Of a DNA stretch of 64,000 bases, positions 19,689-28,593 are shown in pieces. Within the stretch, counting starts at the first letter, position 1. Every line of letters starts with the position of its first letter. The position numbers and the translations under genes were made by a program. The notes under the pieces were generated by a model that did no database searches, was not told the origin of the DNA, and saw only the letters and a program-made list of their open reading frames with translations. Origin of the DNA: JADFDG01 sp965232985 (GTDB taxonomy: Bacteria; Pseudomonadota; Gammaproteobacteria; Pseudomonadales; JADFDG01); NCBI GenBank assembly GCA_965232985.1, contig CBDDRC010000012.1, forward strand, positions 62,001 through 126,000. The letters are read 5' to 3'.

Positions 19689-19743
19689 CGCCCGCTGAGG
19701 GCAGCCGGATCGAGATGCGTGCCGACCGCGCCCGCTGAGCGGG
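19689..19743. repeat. Two copies of CGCCCGCTGAG 40 bases apart
   Basis: CGCCCGCTGAG occurs at 19689-19699 and 19729-19739. Each is part of a small hairpin-like unit (GCCC-N5-GGGC and CCCGC-TGA-GCGGG). They lie in the 279-base region between the divergent ATP-grasp and fieF genes, which holds no gene that I can support. A paired operator is possible. Confidence 0.45.
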
Positions 19744-19790
19744 TGGACATGAAAGGCATTCTCAATACGCTGTTGTTGCCGGGGCCGGGC

Positions 19791-19796
19791 TAGAAT
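19791..19796 (+). promoter_or_regulatory. Possible -10 box of fieF
   Basis: TAGAAT follows GGGCCGGGC, 42 bases before the fieF start. No convincing -35 is visible at the right spacing. The same CTAGAAT core occurs before the fumarase and gap genes. Confidence 0.3.
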
Positions 19797-19838
19797 CGTC
19801 GATAGTTCCCGTGTCGGGCTCTTTTTTCGGAATTACCT

Positions 19839-20735
19839 ATGGCCGTCTCCACCGCAGAGAATGCGCGCCTGCTGCGCATCGTCAGCACCGCGTCCGTCAT
19901 CGCCGCCGTTATCCTGATCGGCGTGAAGGGTGTCGCCTGGTTCATGACCGATTCGGTGGCGTTGCTCGCCTCGCTGATCGATTCCACCATGGATTCGGCG
20001 GCATCGTTGATCAACCTGTTTGCCATCCGTTATGCACTGGCGCCTGCCGACGCGGAACACCGGTTTGGCCATGGCAAGGCCGAGGCACTCGCCGGTCTTG
20101 GCCAGTCGGCGTTCATCGCCGGTTCAGCGGCATTTCTGATGTTGCATGCGGTTGATCGCATCATCCACCCGATGCCGGTCAGTGATACCGACGTTGGCAT
20201 CGCGGTGATGATTTTTTCCATCGTGCTGACGGCGTTGCTGGTGGTCCTGCAGCGGCTGGTGATCCGCCAGACCGACTCGACAGCGATCAAGGCCGATTCG
20301 CTGCATTACGTGGGCGATTTGCTGGTGAATGTCAGCATTATTGTTGCCCTGCTGGCGGCGACAGCGGGTTACAGCAGGGTGGATGCCTGGTTCGGTATTG
20401 GTATCGCGTTCTACATCCTCTGGAATGCCTGGCAAATCTCCCAGGACGCGTTCCGCCACCTGCTTGATCGCGAAGTGAGCGATGAGGTGCGTGCCGAGAT
20501 CCTGCGCCTGATTGCCTCGCGCAAGGGTGTGACCGGTGTCCATGATCTGCGCACGCGGCGCTCCGGGCAGCAGATGTTCGTGCAGCTGCATATTGAGCTC
20601 GATCGGGAAATGCCGTTGTGGCAGGCGCATGAGATCGCCGAGGATGTCGAGCTGACGATCATCAACCGTTACCCGAATTGCGATGTGATAGTCCACGAAG
20701 ACCCGCTGCCGGCAGCCGTTCCGGTCACGCGCTGA
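19839..20735 (+). CDS. fieF: Cation diffusion facilitator (FieF-like divalent metal efflux)
   Basis: This 298-residue CDF transporter has about six membrane helices. It has the metal-site motif in helix 2 (SLIDSTMDS) and the second-site region HRFGHGKAEALAGL at about residues 69-82. A C-terminal cytoplasmic dimer domain follows (about 205-295) with HELxxA-like HEIAEDVE and a terminal VIVHEDP. It exports Fe2+ or Zn2+ in exchange for protons. Its stop overlaps the start of the Na/Pi cotransporter gene (TGATG). Confidence 0.93.
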   Translation: MAVSTAENARLLRIVSTASVIAAVILIGVKGVAWFMTDSVALLASLIDSTMDSAASLINLFAIRYALAPADAEHRFGHGKAEALAGLGQSAFIAGSAAFLMLHAVDRIIHPMPVSDTDVGIAVMIFSIVLTALLVVLQRLVIRQTDSTAIKADSLHYVGDLLVNVSIIVALLAATAGYSRVDAWFGIGIAFYILWNAWQISQDAFRHLLDREVSDEVRAEILRLIASRKGVTGVHDLRTRRSGQQMFVQLHIELDREMPLWQAHEIAEDVELTIINRYPNCDVIVHEDPLPAAVPVTR

Positions 20736-22399
20736 TGGATTTTTCGCTGCTGGCATCGCTGGATGCTTGGGGGTTACTGGCGGGCCTCGGCCTGTTCCTG
20801 CTCGGCATGGGGCAGCTGGAGCGTGCTGTCCACGCGGTTGCCGGGCATACCTTCAGCGCCATGCTGCGGCGGGCCACCGGGCACCCGGTGCGCTCCATCC
20901 TGCTGGGTGTCGTCGCTACCGGCGTATTGCAAAGCAGTTCGATTCTCGGGCTGATGGTGCTGGCTTTTGTCGGCGCGGGCATTTTGCCGATGCGCAATGC
21001 AATCGGCGTCATTCTCGGTTCGAATGTCGGCAGCACATTCACCGGTTGGTTGGTGGCGGCACTCGGTTTCAAGCTGAACCTTGAGGCCATGGCGCTGCCG
21101 TTGGTCGCACTTGGCGCCTTCGGCGTGGTATTCACGGCAGCCGAAACCCGTCGCAATGCCTGGAGCGCTCTGGTGCTGGCGCTGGGGCTGTTGCTGCTCG
21201 GGATGCAGCACATGGTGGTGGCAGCCGACAGCTTTGCCAGTGGTTTCGACCCCGCGTTGTTGGCGGGCAGCAATCCTTTCGTATTCTTTTTGGTAGGTCT
21301 GGTGATTACCGTGATCGTGCGCACCAGCGCTGCCACGATCATGATCGCGTTGTCGGCGATGAATGCCGGCATTCTCAATCTGGGGCAGGCGGCGGCGATT
21401 GCCATCGGCGCCGACCTCGGCACCACCAGCACCATGGCCATTGCCGCAGTGAAGGGGGTTGCCGCCAAGAAACAGGTTGCACTCTTCCATGTGCTGTTCA
21501 ATACCGTCACCGATCTGTTGGCATTTTTCCTGCTGCTGCCGAACATCGAGCTGATTATCCGGTGGTATGGCATTGACGATCCGCTGCTGGCGCTGCCGGC
21601 GTTTCACAGTACGTTCAATATCATTGGCGTTCTGCTTTTCTACCCGTTCGTGAACCGGATCGGGGATTTTCTTGAGTTGCGTTTTCGTGGCGACGAAACA
21701 GCCGTGGCAACCTATCTGGTACAGGTGCCGCATACGCAGAAGGAAGCGGCTTTCACTGCGCTTGAGAACGAGATGCGCGACCTGTATCGCCGGGTGATGC
21801 TGCTGAATCTGCATGCGTTGAAGCTGGAAATGCCGACACTGGTTCTGGCTGGCGGCTCGCGCCGGCTCGACAAACTGTTCCCGGCGCATCGAACCTATAG
21901 CGAGGAGTACGAAACAGTGAAGCGCCTGGAGGGCGAGATACTGGCGTATGTACGCCTGCTGCAGGCACAGGCACTCAATGCAACGCAGTCAGCACGTCTT
22001 GCGGTCTTGCTGATCGCCGCGCGCGAGGCAGTGCAGGCCGCCAAGGGTGTGAAGGATGTGCGCGAGGAGCTGGTCGAGTTCCGGCACTCCGCCAATGCCT
22101 GGCTGAGTGCCTATGTTGCCGAGTACAACGCAGCGCTGCAGGGGTTCTACGCAGCGCTTGCCGACATGCTGTTGAAGCCCCATCACGAGGGGATGGTCAG
22201 TGATGTGCTGGGGCGGCTGAATCTTGAGGAAGCAAAACTGCACGAGGTCATGAAGCGGCGGATGTACGCCGAGGATCTGCGCAGCGGCTTGCGTGCTCTT
22301 GAGCTATCGACAGTGCTGAACGTGTTGCACGAGGTGCATGGCTCGACGCGCGCGTTGTTGCGTGGCAGTCGCGGCATGTTGCTCAACGAATTCGATTGA
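20735..22399 (+). CDS. Na+/phosphate cotransporter family protein with PhoU-like C-terminus
   Basis: This 554-residue protein has two inverted PNaS (NptA/YjbB-type) repeats. The first contains GVLQSSSILGLMVL and GSNVGSTFTGW. The second contains RTSAATIMIALSAMNAG and GADLGTTSTMAI, where the usual QSSS is replaced by RTSA. A helical PhoU-like cytoplasmic region follows (about 345-554). The family exports or imports phosphate with sodium. ATG 20735 overlaps the fieF stop, so the two are coupled. Confidence 0.9.
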   Translation: MDFSLLASLDAWGLLAGLGLFLLGMGQLERAVHAVAGHTFSAMLRRATGHPVRSILLGVVATGVLQSSSILGLMVLAFVGAGILPMRNAIGVILGSNVGSTFTGWLVAALGFKLNLEAMALPLVALGAFGVVFTAAETRRNAWSALVLALGLLLLGMQHMVVAADSFASGFDPALLAGSNPFVFFLVGLVITVIVRTSAATIMIALSAMNAGILNLGQAAAIAIGADLGTTSTMAIAAVKGVAAKKQVALFHVLFNTVTDLLAFFLLLPNIELIIRWYGIDDPLLALPAFHSTFNIIGVLLFYPFVNRIGDFLELRFRGDETAVATYLVQVPHTQKEAAFTALENEMRDLYRRVMLLNLHALKLEMPTLVLAGGSRRLDKLFPAHRTYSEEYETVKRLEGEILAYVRLLQAQALNATQSARLAVLLIAAREAVQAAKGVKDVREELVEFRHSANAWLSAYVAEYNAALQGFYAALADMLLKPHHEGMVSDVLGRLNLEEAKLHEVMKRRMYAEDLRSGLRALELSTVLNVLHEVHGSTRALLRGSRGMLLNEFD

Positions 22400-22426
22400 C
22401 GGCGTGCGTGCCCACAGCCGGCCCGA

Positions 22427-23503
22427 TCACTCGTTGCCGGGAATGCGTACCACCGGCGGATCCCGCCAGGGCTGGTTGGCGGCGTAGGATTGCAGGTGGT
22501 CGATGAACACCCCGAAACGTGGGTCGGCGATATTGCCGACGGCAGTAATTGCTCGTCTTTGCAGCGCGATTGCTTCGGCAAAATTGCCGGTCTCTGCCTG
22601 TGCGGCGGCCAGGGTGTCGAGCATTTGTGCGCTCTGATCCATCACCGGTTGCAGGATTGCCAGTGCGCGTTCGCCATCGCGCAGTGTCGCGTCCGGGCAG
22701 GTGGCGAGCAGCCACGCAAGGTTATTGATGGCCGGCAGATATTGGCGTGCTGCGGCTTTTTCCAGCAGATCCCGCGCTTTCGCAAGATCGCGGGGCATGC
22801 CGACGCCGCGATAATGGAAGGAGGCGAGCGTGTCCTGTGCCGGCGCATAATCCTGGGCTGCCGACGCCTCCAGCCAGTGGATGGCCTGCGGGATGTCGCG
22901 GGGCGTTCCGGCGCCAGCCAACAGTTTCTCGGCGAGCAGCAGTTGCGCTGCAGCATCGCCGGCATCAGCACGTATTTTGGTCGCTGCAAAATCCTCTTCT
23001 GGCGACAGGTTCTCGCTTTGACCGGTGGCGTTTGCACTGCGGATCGCCTTGAGATGTTGTTCCAGTGCGGGCAGCTTGCTGCTGACCGCAGCCAGCGCCT
23101 GCTCGGCAAGCTCACGGTTGAGCACATCGGTATGGCCGACGATGCGCTCGCTCATCGGGCTTTCCAGTGTTCGCCGGATACCGTGCAATTCTTCCGGCTT
23201 GTACAGGGTCAGATAGTCATTGATGACCTTTTCGCGCACTTCAGGCCAGCGTATCTGATCACGCCAGAAACTGTCGATGGCACTGTAGTACGGCTTCAAC
23301 TCCGGGTTACGCTCGACCTGACGCTGGGCAAACTCGCGCATCACGAGGTTGAAACGGTCCTCGGCATGACTCAATTGCAGTACCGTCATGGCGTCGTTGC
23401 GCGGCTGATCCACACCGGTGGTCGCGCAGCCACTGGCCAGCAGGACGGCGAAGAGCGTGGCATGAACGGTGCGCGGCCAGCCGGAGTGCTTGAACATGAG
23501 CAT
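22427..23503 (-). CDS. Sel1/TPR-repeat lipoprotein, unknown function
   Basis: This 358-residue protein has a lipoprotein signal peptide (LLASGC, Cys26). After a helical N-terminal half come Sel1-like repeats (about 180-270: AAQLLLAEKLLAGAGTPRD, AIHWLEASAAQDYAPAQD, LASFHYRGVGMPRDLAKARD), then a TPR-like segment. Such repeats usually mediate protein-protein contacts in the envelope. A second Met two codons downstream could be the start. It is divergent from the kinase gene, with 216 bases between them that hold no gene I can support. Confidence 0.8.
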   Translation of the reverse strand: MLMFKHSGWPRTVHATLFAVLLASGCATTGVDQPRNDAMTVLQLSHAEDRFNLVMREFAQRQVERNPELKPYYSAIDSFWRDQIRWPEVREKVINDYLTLYKPEELHGIRRTLESPMSERIVGHTDVLNRELAEQALAAVSSKLPALEQHLKAIRSANATGQSENLSPEEDFAATKIRADAGDAAAQLLLAEKLLAGAGTPRDIPQAIHWLEASAAQDYAPAQDTLASFHYRGVGMPRDLAKARDLLEKAAARQYLPAINNLAWLLATCPDATLRDGERALAILQPVMDQSAQMLDTLAAAQAETGNFAEAIALQRRAITAVGNIADPRFGVFIDHLQSYAANQPWRDPPVVRIPGNE

Positions 23504-23719
23504 GATCCAGTCCAGGGTTGATTATCGGTTGCGTTGCAATTATCAGGGCTATGCGCTGCTCGGCAGCACGATCATCAGGCAGCACGACTATCGGATTGAC
23601 ACCATGGGAGCCTAGCACAAGGGTGCGTACCGGCGTCGGGCCGGGTATTGTTGGCAGTTGCTTGCTGCGGTTCGATAGTGGTACGCGGGCATTTTTTCAG
23701 GGCTTTTTTGGGGACGTGC

Positions 23720-25729
23720 ATGCTTGTGACGGATCGCCTGCTGCTGATACTCCTGCTGCTCATCACGACCGCATTGGTGCGTGCGGAAAGTAATACCCCG
23801 CAGTTCGTGGCCAGCGCCATGGCTGATGCTGCTGCTGATGATCATGCCGTTGCTGACATCGTCCGTGTCAGTGGTGATGTTACCGGGCTCAATGGTCGCC
23901 TGGCCTGGTGGCCTGGGGCGCCGAATGATGCCGGTCTGGCGGTTGTCCGGAGCGCCAGCGCCCGTTTTGTCCCGGCACCGCCGGGGCCTGCATTCGGCGT
24001 GCCGCGTGTGCCGCTCTGGTTTCGTGTCGCGTTGGAGAACGCCAGTCCGTCGGCGCGCGACTTCATGCTGGAGGCGGCATTTCCGAAGATCGATATTCTC
24101 GATGTTCATATCGTTCATGGCGACGGGCAGGTTGATAGTTGGCTGACCGGTGAGGTGCGCCCCTTTGCCAGTCGGCCGGTACCGTCGCCGCGATTTTTGT
24201 TTCCCGTCAAGCTTGGCGCGGGTGAGCGTGTGACCTTGTTTCTGCGAGTCGAGTCAGCTGCAGTAGTGAATCTGCCGCTGACACTTTACGACGAGCGTGC
24301 CTATCTGGCACATGCCAGCCGGGTGTACGGCTGGCTCGGCGCTTTTTACGGGCTGGTGTTCAGCCTGCTTGCCTATAGCGCTTTTTTGTTCCGTGCAACG
24401 CGCGATCACGCTTTTCTGTACTACGCCGTTGTCGGGGCGCTTGCAGTGGGTTATTTCGCGTCGGTGGATGGCTATGTCGCGGTTGTGTTTTCAGGCAGCC
24501 CCTGGATAGTCCAGCACTTGCTGTATCTCTGCGCGGCGTTGTCGGTCACCTTCATGCTGTTGTTTGCGCGTGGCTTCCTGAATCTGGCGGCCCTGGCGCC
24601 GCGACTCGACCGCGCACTGCTGGTGATTGCAGCACTGGCGACGCTGGCCACGCTGCTGGTGCCTTTCCTGCCGCTGGTCTATTCATTGGGCGCAATCATT
24701 GCCCTGAGCCTGGTGATGGCGGTGATGATGGCGATTGCGGGTGTTGCCAGCCTGCGCGCCGGGTTCCGGCCGGCGCGCTGGTTCGTAATCGCCATTAGCG
24801 TGCACCTGCTGATGCTGACGTTGGTATCGGTTGGTGCCGTGAGCTCGCTGCCGGGCCTGTTCGAGCTGGCCGATATTGGTCATCGCCTCGACATCGTCTT
24901 CAGTCTGGTGTGCTTCACCCTGGCGCTCGGTGAGCGCATCAGGCATACCGAAGAGGAGCGCAGGCATGCCGAGGAGCGGGTCATCGAGGTGGCTGCCGAC
25001 ATCCGTGCGCGCAACGAGTTTCTCTCGCGTATGAGCCATGAATTACGCACACCGATGACCGGTGTGCTGGGTATGGCCGAGCTGCTTGAACAGACTCCCC
25101 TGATTCCGCAACAGCGCCGTTACCTGTCGACCTTGCGTTATTCGGGTGAGATGCTGCTGAATCTGATCAATGACGTACTCGATCATGCTCGCATTGAGGC
25201 GGGCCGGCTGCAGCTGCGCCGCGAGGCTTTCGATCTGCTCAAGCTGATCGATGACTGTCGCATGTTGTTCGAACAGCAGCCACGCGATAATGACGTAACC
25301 TTGCACATTGATGTGGGTACCGGTGTATCGCGCATTGCTGTTGGCGATGCGCAACGTATTCGCCAGGTGCTGGTCAACCTGATGGCCCATGCGTTCAAGC
25401 GCACGGTGAGGGGATCTGTTGCGTTGCGCTTGTCTGCCCTCGCGACGCCCGGCTGGGTGCGCTTCGAGGTTCAGGCTGCCGGCGCAGCAGCCGGTGGTTC
25501 TGCCGATGCGGCGCAAATCTTTGCGAATGTCGCGCTGCAATCGTCGGTTGCTGTTGAGGCACAGAAAAAGTGGCAGGGTAATCCGCTCGCTGCGTCACAC
25601 GGCGACACGGGCCTCGGGCTTGGTATATGTCGCCAATTGTGTGAATTGATGGGCGGACGCATGGGTGCCCAGCGTACGGCAGATGGGGATCTCTTCTGGT
25701 TCGAACTGCCATTGTATGCAGCAGCCTGA
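23720..25729 (+). CDS. 7TM-DISM membrane histidine kinase with degenerate ATP-binding domain
   Basis: This 669-residue protein has a signal peptide (1-22), a periplasmic 7TMR-DISMED2-like sensor (about 45-195, LWFRVALEN), seven membrane helices (about 203-405) and a short coiled coil. A dimerisation domain with H-box FLSRMSHELRTPMTG carries His440. The ATPase domain is abnormal: the N-box reads VNLMAHAFKRT, with His557 where the Mg-binding Asn is expected. The G1 box DxGxG is replaced by an Ala/Gly-rich stretch (about 584-597). G2 (GDTGLGLG, 627-634) remains. It may be kinase-dead or unusual. No response regulator is adjacent; an AraC gene follows two bases later. ATG 23720 is chosen because it gives a proper signal peptide. 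Confidence 0.85.
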   Translation: MLVTDRLLLILLLLITTALVRAESNTPQFVASAMADAAADDHAVADIVRVSGDVTGLNGRLAWWPGAPNDAGLAVVRSASARFVPAPPGPAFGVPRVPLWFRVALENASPSARDFMLEAAFPKIDILDVHIVHGDGQVDSWLTGEVRPFASRPVPSPRFLFPVKLGAGERVTLFLRVESAAVVNLPLTLYDERAYLAHASRVYGWLGAFYGLVFSLLAYSAFLFRATRDHAFLYYAVVGALAVGYFASVDGYVAVVFSGSPWIVQHLLYLCAALSVTFMLLFARGFLNLAALAPRLDRALLVIAALATLATLLVPFLPLVYSLGAIIALSLVMAVMMAIAGVASLRAGFRPARWFVIAISVHLLMLTLVSVGAVSSLPGLFELADIGHRLDIVFSLVCFTLALGERIRHTEEERRHAEERVIEVAADIRARNEFLSRMSHELRTPMTGVLGMAELLEQTPLIPQQRRYLSTLRYSGEMLLNLINDVLDHARIEAGRLQLRREAFDLLKLIDDCRMLFEQQPRDNDVTLHIDVGTGVSRIAVGDAQRIRQVLVNLMAHAFKRTVRGSVALRLSALATPGWVRFEVQAAGAAAGGSADAAQIFANVALQSSVAVEAQKKWQGNPLAASHGDTGLGLGICRQLCELMGGRMGAQRTADGDLFWFELPLYAAA

Positions 25730-25731
25730 GG

Positions 25732-26766
25732 ATGGTACGCATGGTCCGGCATGTTGTTTCCGCTTCCATCCTGCAGAACCTGATCGAACTGGCGTTGCGC
25801 AGCCGGCTCAATCTTGAGGAGTTGTTCGGCGAGGCCGGCATCGACCCGGACGTCATCGGTCGACCGGACGCACTGGTCGGCATCGATCAGATCGACCGGC
25901 TGTTCACCATTGCCTTCCAGCGTACCGATGATCCCTGGTTCGGCCTGCACGCCGGCCTGAACAATCAATACTCGTCGCTCGGTCTGCTGGGCCGGTTGAT
26001 GGCGACCAGCAGCACGCTCGGCGACGCGGTGCGCGAGTTGTTGCGCTTCAAGAATCTGCTCGCACCTTATCTGCAGTTCTCTCTCGATCTTGACGGCGAA
26101 ACGGCTGTGCTTGCCAGTTTTCCCGATGGCAGTGTCCGGTTTGCCGAAGCGCGCCACCACAACGACCTGCTTGTGGCGACCATCGTCTCAATTGGCACAT
26201 CGCTTGTTGGTGGTGACCTCGATGTGCGCGCGCTGGCATTGCGTCATCCCCAGCCGCCGGATTGTAGCGAGTACCGGCGGGCGTTCGGCAATGTCCCGAT
26301 GCGTTTCGGTGCTGCCCGCAACGAGGTGCACTTTGGCGCCGCCGTACTGGAGCGTCGGCTGAGCACAGCGTATCCGCAGTACCATCAGCGGGTCGCGCAG
26401 CAGGCGGAGCAGCAACTGTCGCGCCTGGCGCGCGGTCACAGCGTGACGGAGCAGGTGATGACGCAACTGGAACAGCGTCTCAGCGAGCAGCCGGTCGGCG
26501 TCGACGATATCGCGCGGCTGTTCAACATGACGGCGCGCACGTTACAGCGGCGCCTGCGGGACGAAGAGACGACCTTCGGCGAGCTGCGTGACCAGGTACG
26601 CCATCGGGTGGCGTGCCGTCTGCTGGCCCGGGCGGATGTCAGCATGGACGCCCTGGCCCAGCAGTTGGGCTTTTCCGACACGGCGAACTTTTATCATGCC
26701 TTCCGCCGCTGGGAGGGCCAGACACCCGGCGCCTACCGCCGCTCGCTTGCGGGGCCCGGGCACTGA
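25732..26766 (+). CDS. AraC-family transcriptional regulator
   Basis: This 344-residue regulator has an N-terminal domain of the type found in OruR/ArgR-like AraC proteins (about 10-200). A C-terminal double helix-turn-helix (about 245-340) contains IARLFNMTARTLQRRLRDE and ALAQQLGFSDTANFYHAFRRW. Regulators of this subtype usually answer to small hydrophobic or amino-acid-derived ligands. It starts two bases after the kinase stop, so it is co-transcribed and perhaps coupled with it; an ATG at 25741 is also possible. Target genes are not evident. Confidence 0.9.
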   Translation: MVRMVRHVVSASILQNLIELALRSRLNLEELFGEAGIDPDVIGRPDALVGIDQIDRLFTIAFQRTDDPWFGLHAGLNNQYSSLGLLGRLMATSSTLGDAVRELLRFKNLLAPYLQFSLDLDGETAVLASFPDGSVRFAEARHHNDLLVATIVSIGTSLVGGDLDVRALALRHPQPPDCSEYRRAFGNVPMRFGAARNEVHFGAAVLERRLSTAYPQYHQRVAQQAEQQLSRLARGHSVTEQVMTQLEQRLSEQPVGVDDIARLFNMTARTLQRRLRDEETTFGELRDQVRHRVACRLLARADVSMDALAQQLGFSDTANFYHAFRRWEGQTPGAYRRSLAGPGH

Positions 26767-26885
26767 TCGGCGCTGCGTTCTCTGGCAGGCAATCGGTACC
26801 GCCTCTATACTGACGCTGGCCTTTTGGTGGCAGTCTTTCTTCGCAGCCCGCCTTCCGGCGGATTATCGGGATGGTCACTCTTCGC

Positions 26886-28592
26886 ATGAAAATTCCGGGG
26901 TACAAAATAGTCCGCGAAATCGGTCGCGGCGGCATGGCCACGGTTTATCTCGCCGAGCAGGAAAAGTTCGAGCGTCAAATTGCCCTCAAGGTCATGGCGG
27001 CATCGCTGAGCAGTGATCCGAGCTTCAAGGAGCGCTTCATCCGCGAAGCCAAGCTGGTGGCGCGGCTGTCCCATCCGCATATTGTTGCGGTGTACGACGT
27101 TGGCGAATATGACAGCCACGTTTACATGGCGATGGAATATCACACCGGTGGTGATCTCAAGGCGAAGCTGAAATCCGGCATAACGCCGCTGGACGTGGTG
27201 AAAATTACTTGCGAAATGGCGCGCGCGCTCGAATTTGCGCACTCCAAAGGCGTGATCCATCGCGACATCAAACCCGACAATATTCTGTTCCGCAATGACG
27301 GCAGCGCGGTACTTACCGACTTCGGTATCGCCAAGCAGGGTGATGCGCAGACCCAGTTTACCCAGATGGGTATGGTTGCCGGCACGCCCAAGTACATGAG
27401 TCCTGAACAGGCGCGGGGACTGCCGCTCGAGGCCGAGAGTGATCTCTACAGCCTCGGTATTGTTTTCTATGAAATGCTTGTTGGTGATGTGCCGTTCAAG
27501 GCTGAGGATTCGATTGCGCTCGCCATCAAGCACATCAAGGATCCGTTGCCGCCGCTGCCGCCAACACTGCGCAGGTTCACCCCGTTTCTCGATCGTCTGT
27601 GCGCCAAGGAAGCAGCAAATCGGTATCACCGTGGTGGTGAAGTCGCGCGGGCACTGGAAGAGATAGTCGCCAGCGGCGCGCTGCGCAGCATGAAAGCGAT
27701 ACCGGTCGCGCCGGAAGCCACGCAGATGCGGCCTGCCGTCACGGCGCAGGACATCGCCGGTGGCGCGGGCAAGCGTGCCGGCATCGTCGTGGCGGTGCTG
27801 GCGGTGCTGTTGGCTGCTGGCGGTGGCGCCTGGTATTTTCTGTGGGGGCCGGGTGCGCCGATGGTCGAGGTCGTCGTCACGCCACCCTCGCCGCCGGCAT
27901 CGTTACCGGTTCCGGAACCCGTGCCGGCAGTTGTGAGTGTGCCGGAACCGGTGCCAGAACCCGAACCGGTGCTCGAACCGGTGCCTGAACCCGAACCGGT
28001 ACCGGTCGCGGCGCCGACGCCAGCACCGAAGCCGGCCATTGATGTGGCAGCCCTGCTGGCCAAGGGCAATACAGCGCTGGCCGAAGATCGCCTGGATGCG
28101 CCCGCCGGGAACAATGCCTGGGATTACTACCGGCTGGCGCTCACGGCCGAGCCGAAAAACAAAAAGGCTGCCAGTGGCTTGAAGCGCATCGCCGATCGTT
28201 TTGTGCAATTGGTCGATGAATCGCTGGCCAGCAGCGACGTGACCCAAGCCAGGCAATACCTGAGGTCTGCCGAGCGCGTGGCGCCAGGTTACCCGCCCGT
28301 GGCCGAGGCGGCGACGCGCATTCTCAATTACGAAGCGAATGCCGCTGTGGCGCCGGCGGCGCCGGCTCCTGTCGTCGAGGAGCCGGCGGTAGAGGAAGTG
28401 GTGCCGGGAGTCGATCCGAACGCCGTGCGCAACCGATTGCGGGCGAGCGGTCTGGCCAGCCGCGGCGTGACGTTATACAAGCAGGGCGACTATGCCGGTG
28501 CGCGCGCCCACTTTGAACAGGCCTTGGCGCTTGATCCGGACAACAAGGCGGCACAGACCGGCATGGAGCAGATCAGGCAGTCAGGAATGTAG
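26886..28592 (+). CDS. Membrane-anchored Ser/Thr protein kinase with extracytoplasmic PEP-rich linker and TPR tail
   Basis: This 568-residue Hanks-type kinase is complete in its key residues: the glycine loop IGRGGMATVYLA, Lys35, HRDIKPDN with catalytic Asp127, DFG Asp145, and a TPKYMSPEQ activation end. The catalytic domain spans about 5-265 and is followed by one membrane helix (about 298-319). Then come a Pro/Glu/Val linker (PVPEPVPEPEPV-like) and a C-terminal domain with TPR-like repeats ending GVTLYKQGDYAGARAHFEQA. ATG 26886 gives the usual MKIPGY start; ATG 26871 adds five residues. It converges on the next gene with a one-base gap. Confidence 0.92.
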   Translation: MKIPGYKIVREIGRGGMATVYLAEQEKFERQIALKVMAASLSSDPSFKERFIREAKLVARLSHPHIVAVYDVGEYDSHVYMAMEYHTGGDLKAKLKSGITPLDVVKITCEMARALEFAHSKGVIHRDIKPDNILFRNDGSAVLTDFGIAKQGDAQTQFTQMGMVAGTPKYMSPEQARGLPLEAESDLYSLGIVFYEMLVGDVPFKAEDSIALAIKHIKDPLPPLPPTLRRFTPFLDRLCAKEAANRYHRGGEVARALEEIVASGALRSMKAIPVAPEATQMRPAVTAQDIAGGAGKRAGIVVAVLAVLLAAGGGAWYFLWGPGAPMVEVVVTPPSPPASLPVPEPVPAVVSVPEPVPEPEPVLEPVPEPEPVPVAAPTPAPKPAIDVAALLAKGNTALAEDRLDAPAGNNAWDYYRLALTAEPKNKKAASGLKRIADRFVQLVDESLASSDVTQARQYLRSAERVAPGYPPVAEAATRILNYEANAAVAPAAPAPVVEEPAVEEVVPGVDPNAVRNRLRASGLASRGVTLYKQGDYAGARAHFEQALALDPDNKAAQTGMEQIRQSGM

Positions 28593-28593
28593 T

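Noticed and set aside
19590..19793. 67-codon frame in the fieF upstream gap considered as a precursor peptide for the ATP-grasp/methyltransferase pair
   Set aside because: It is on the opposite strand, has no ribosome binding site or leader/core pattern, and overlaps the repeat elements.
27930..28015. Pro-Glu-Val repeats in the Ser/Thr kinase linker considered as a microsatellite
   Set aside because: The DNA copies are irregular (GAACCGGTGCC, GAACCCGAACCGG and variants). Unlike 55691-55738 there is no long run of identical units.
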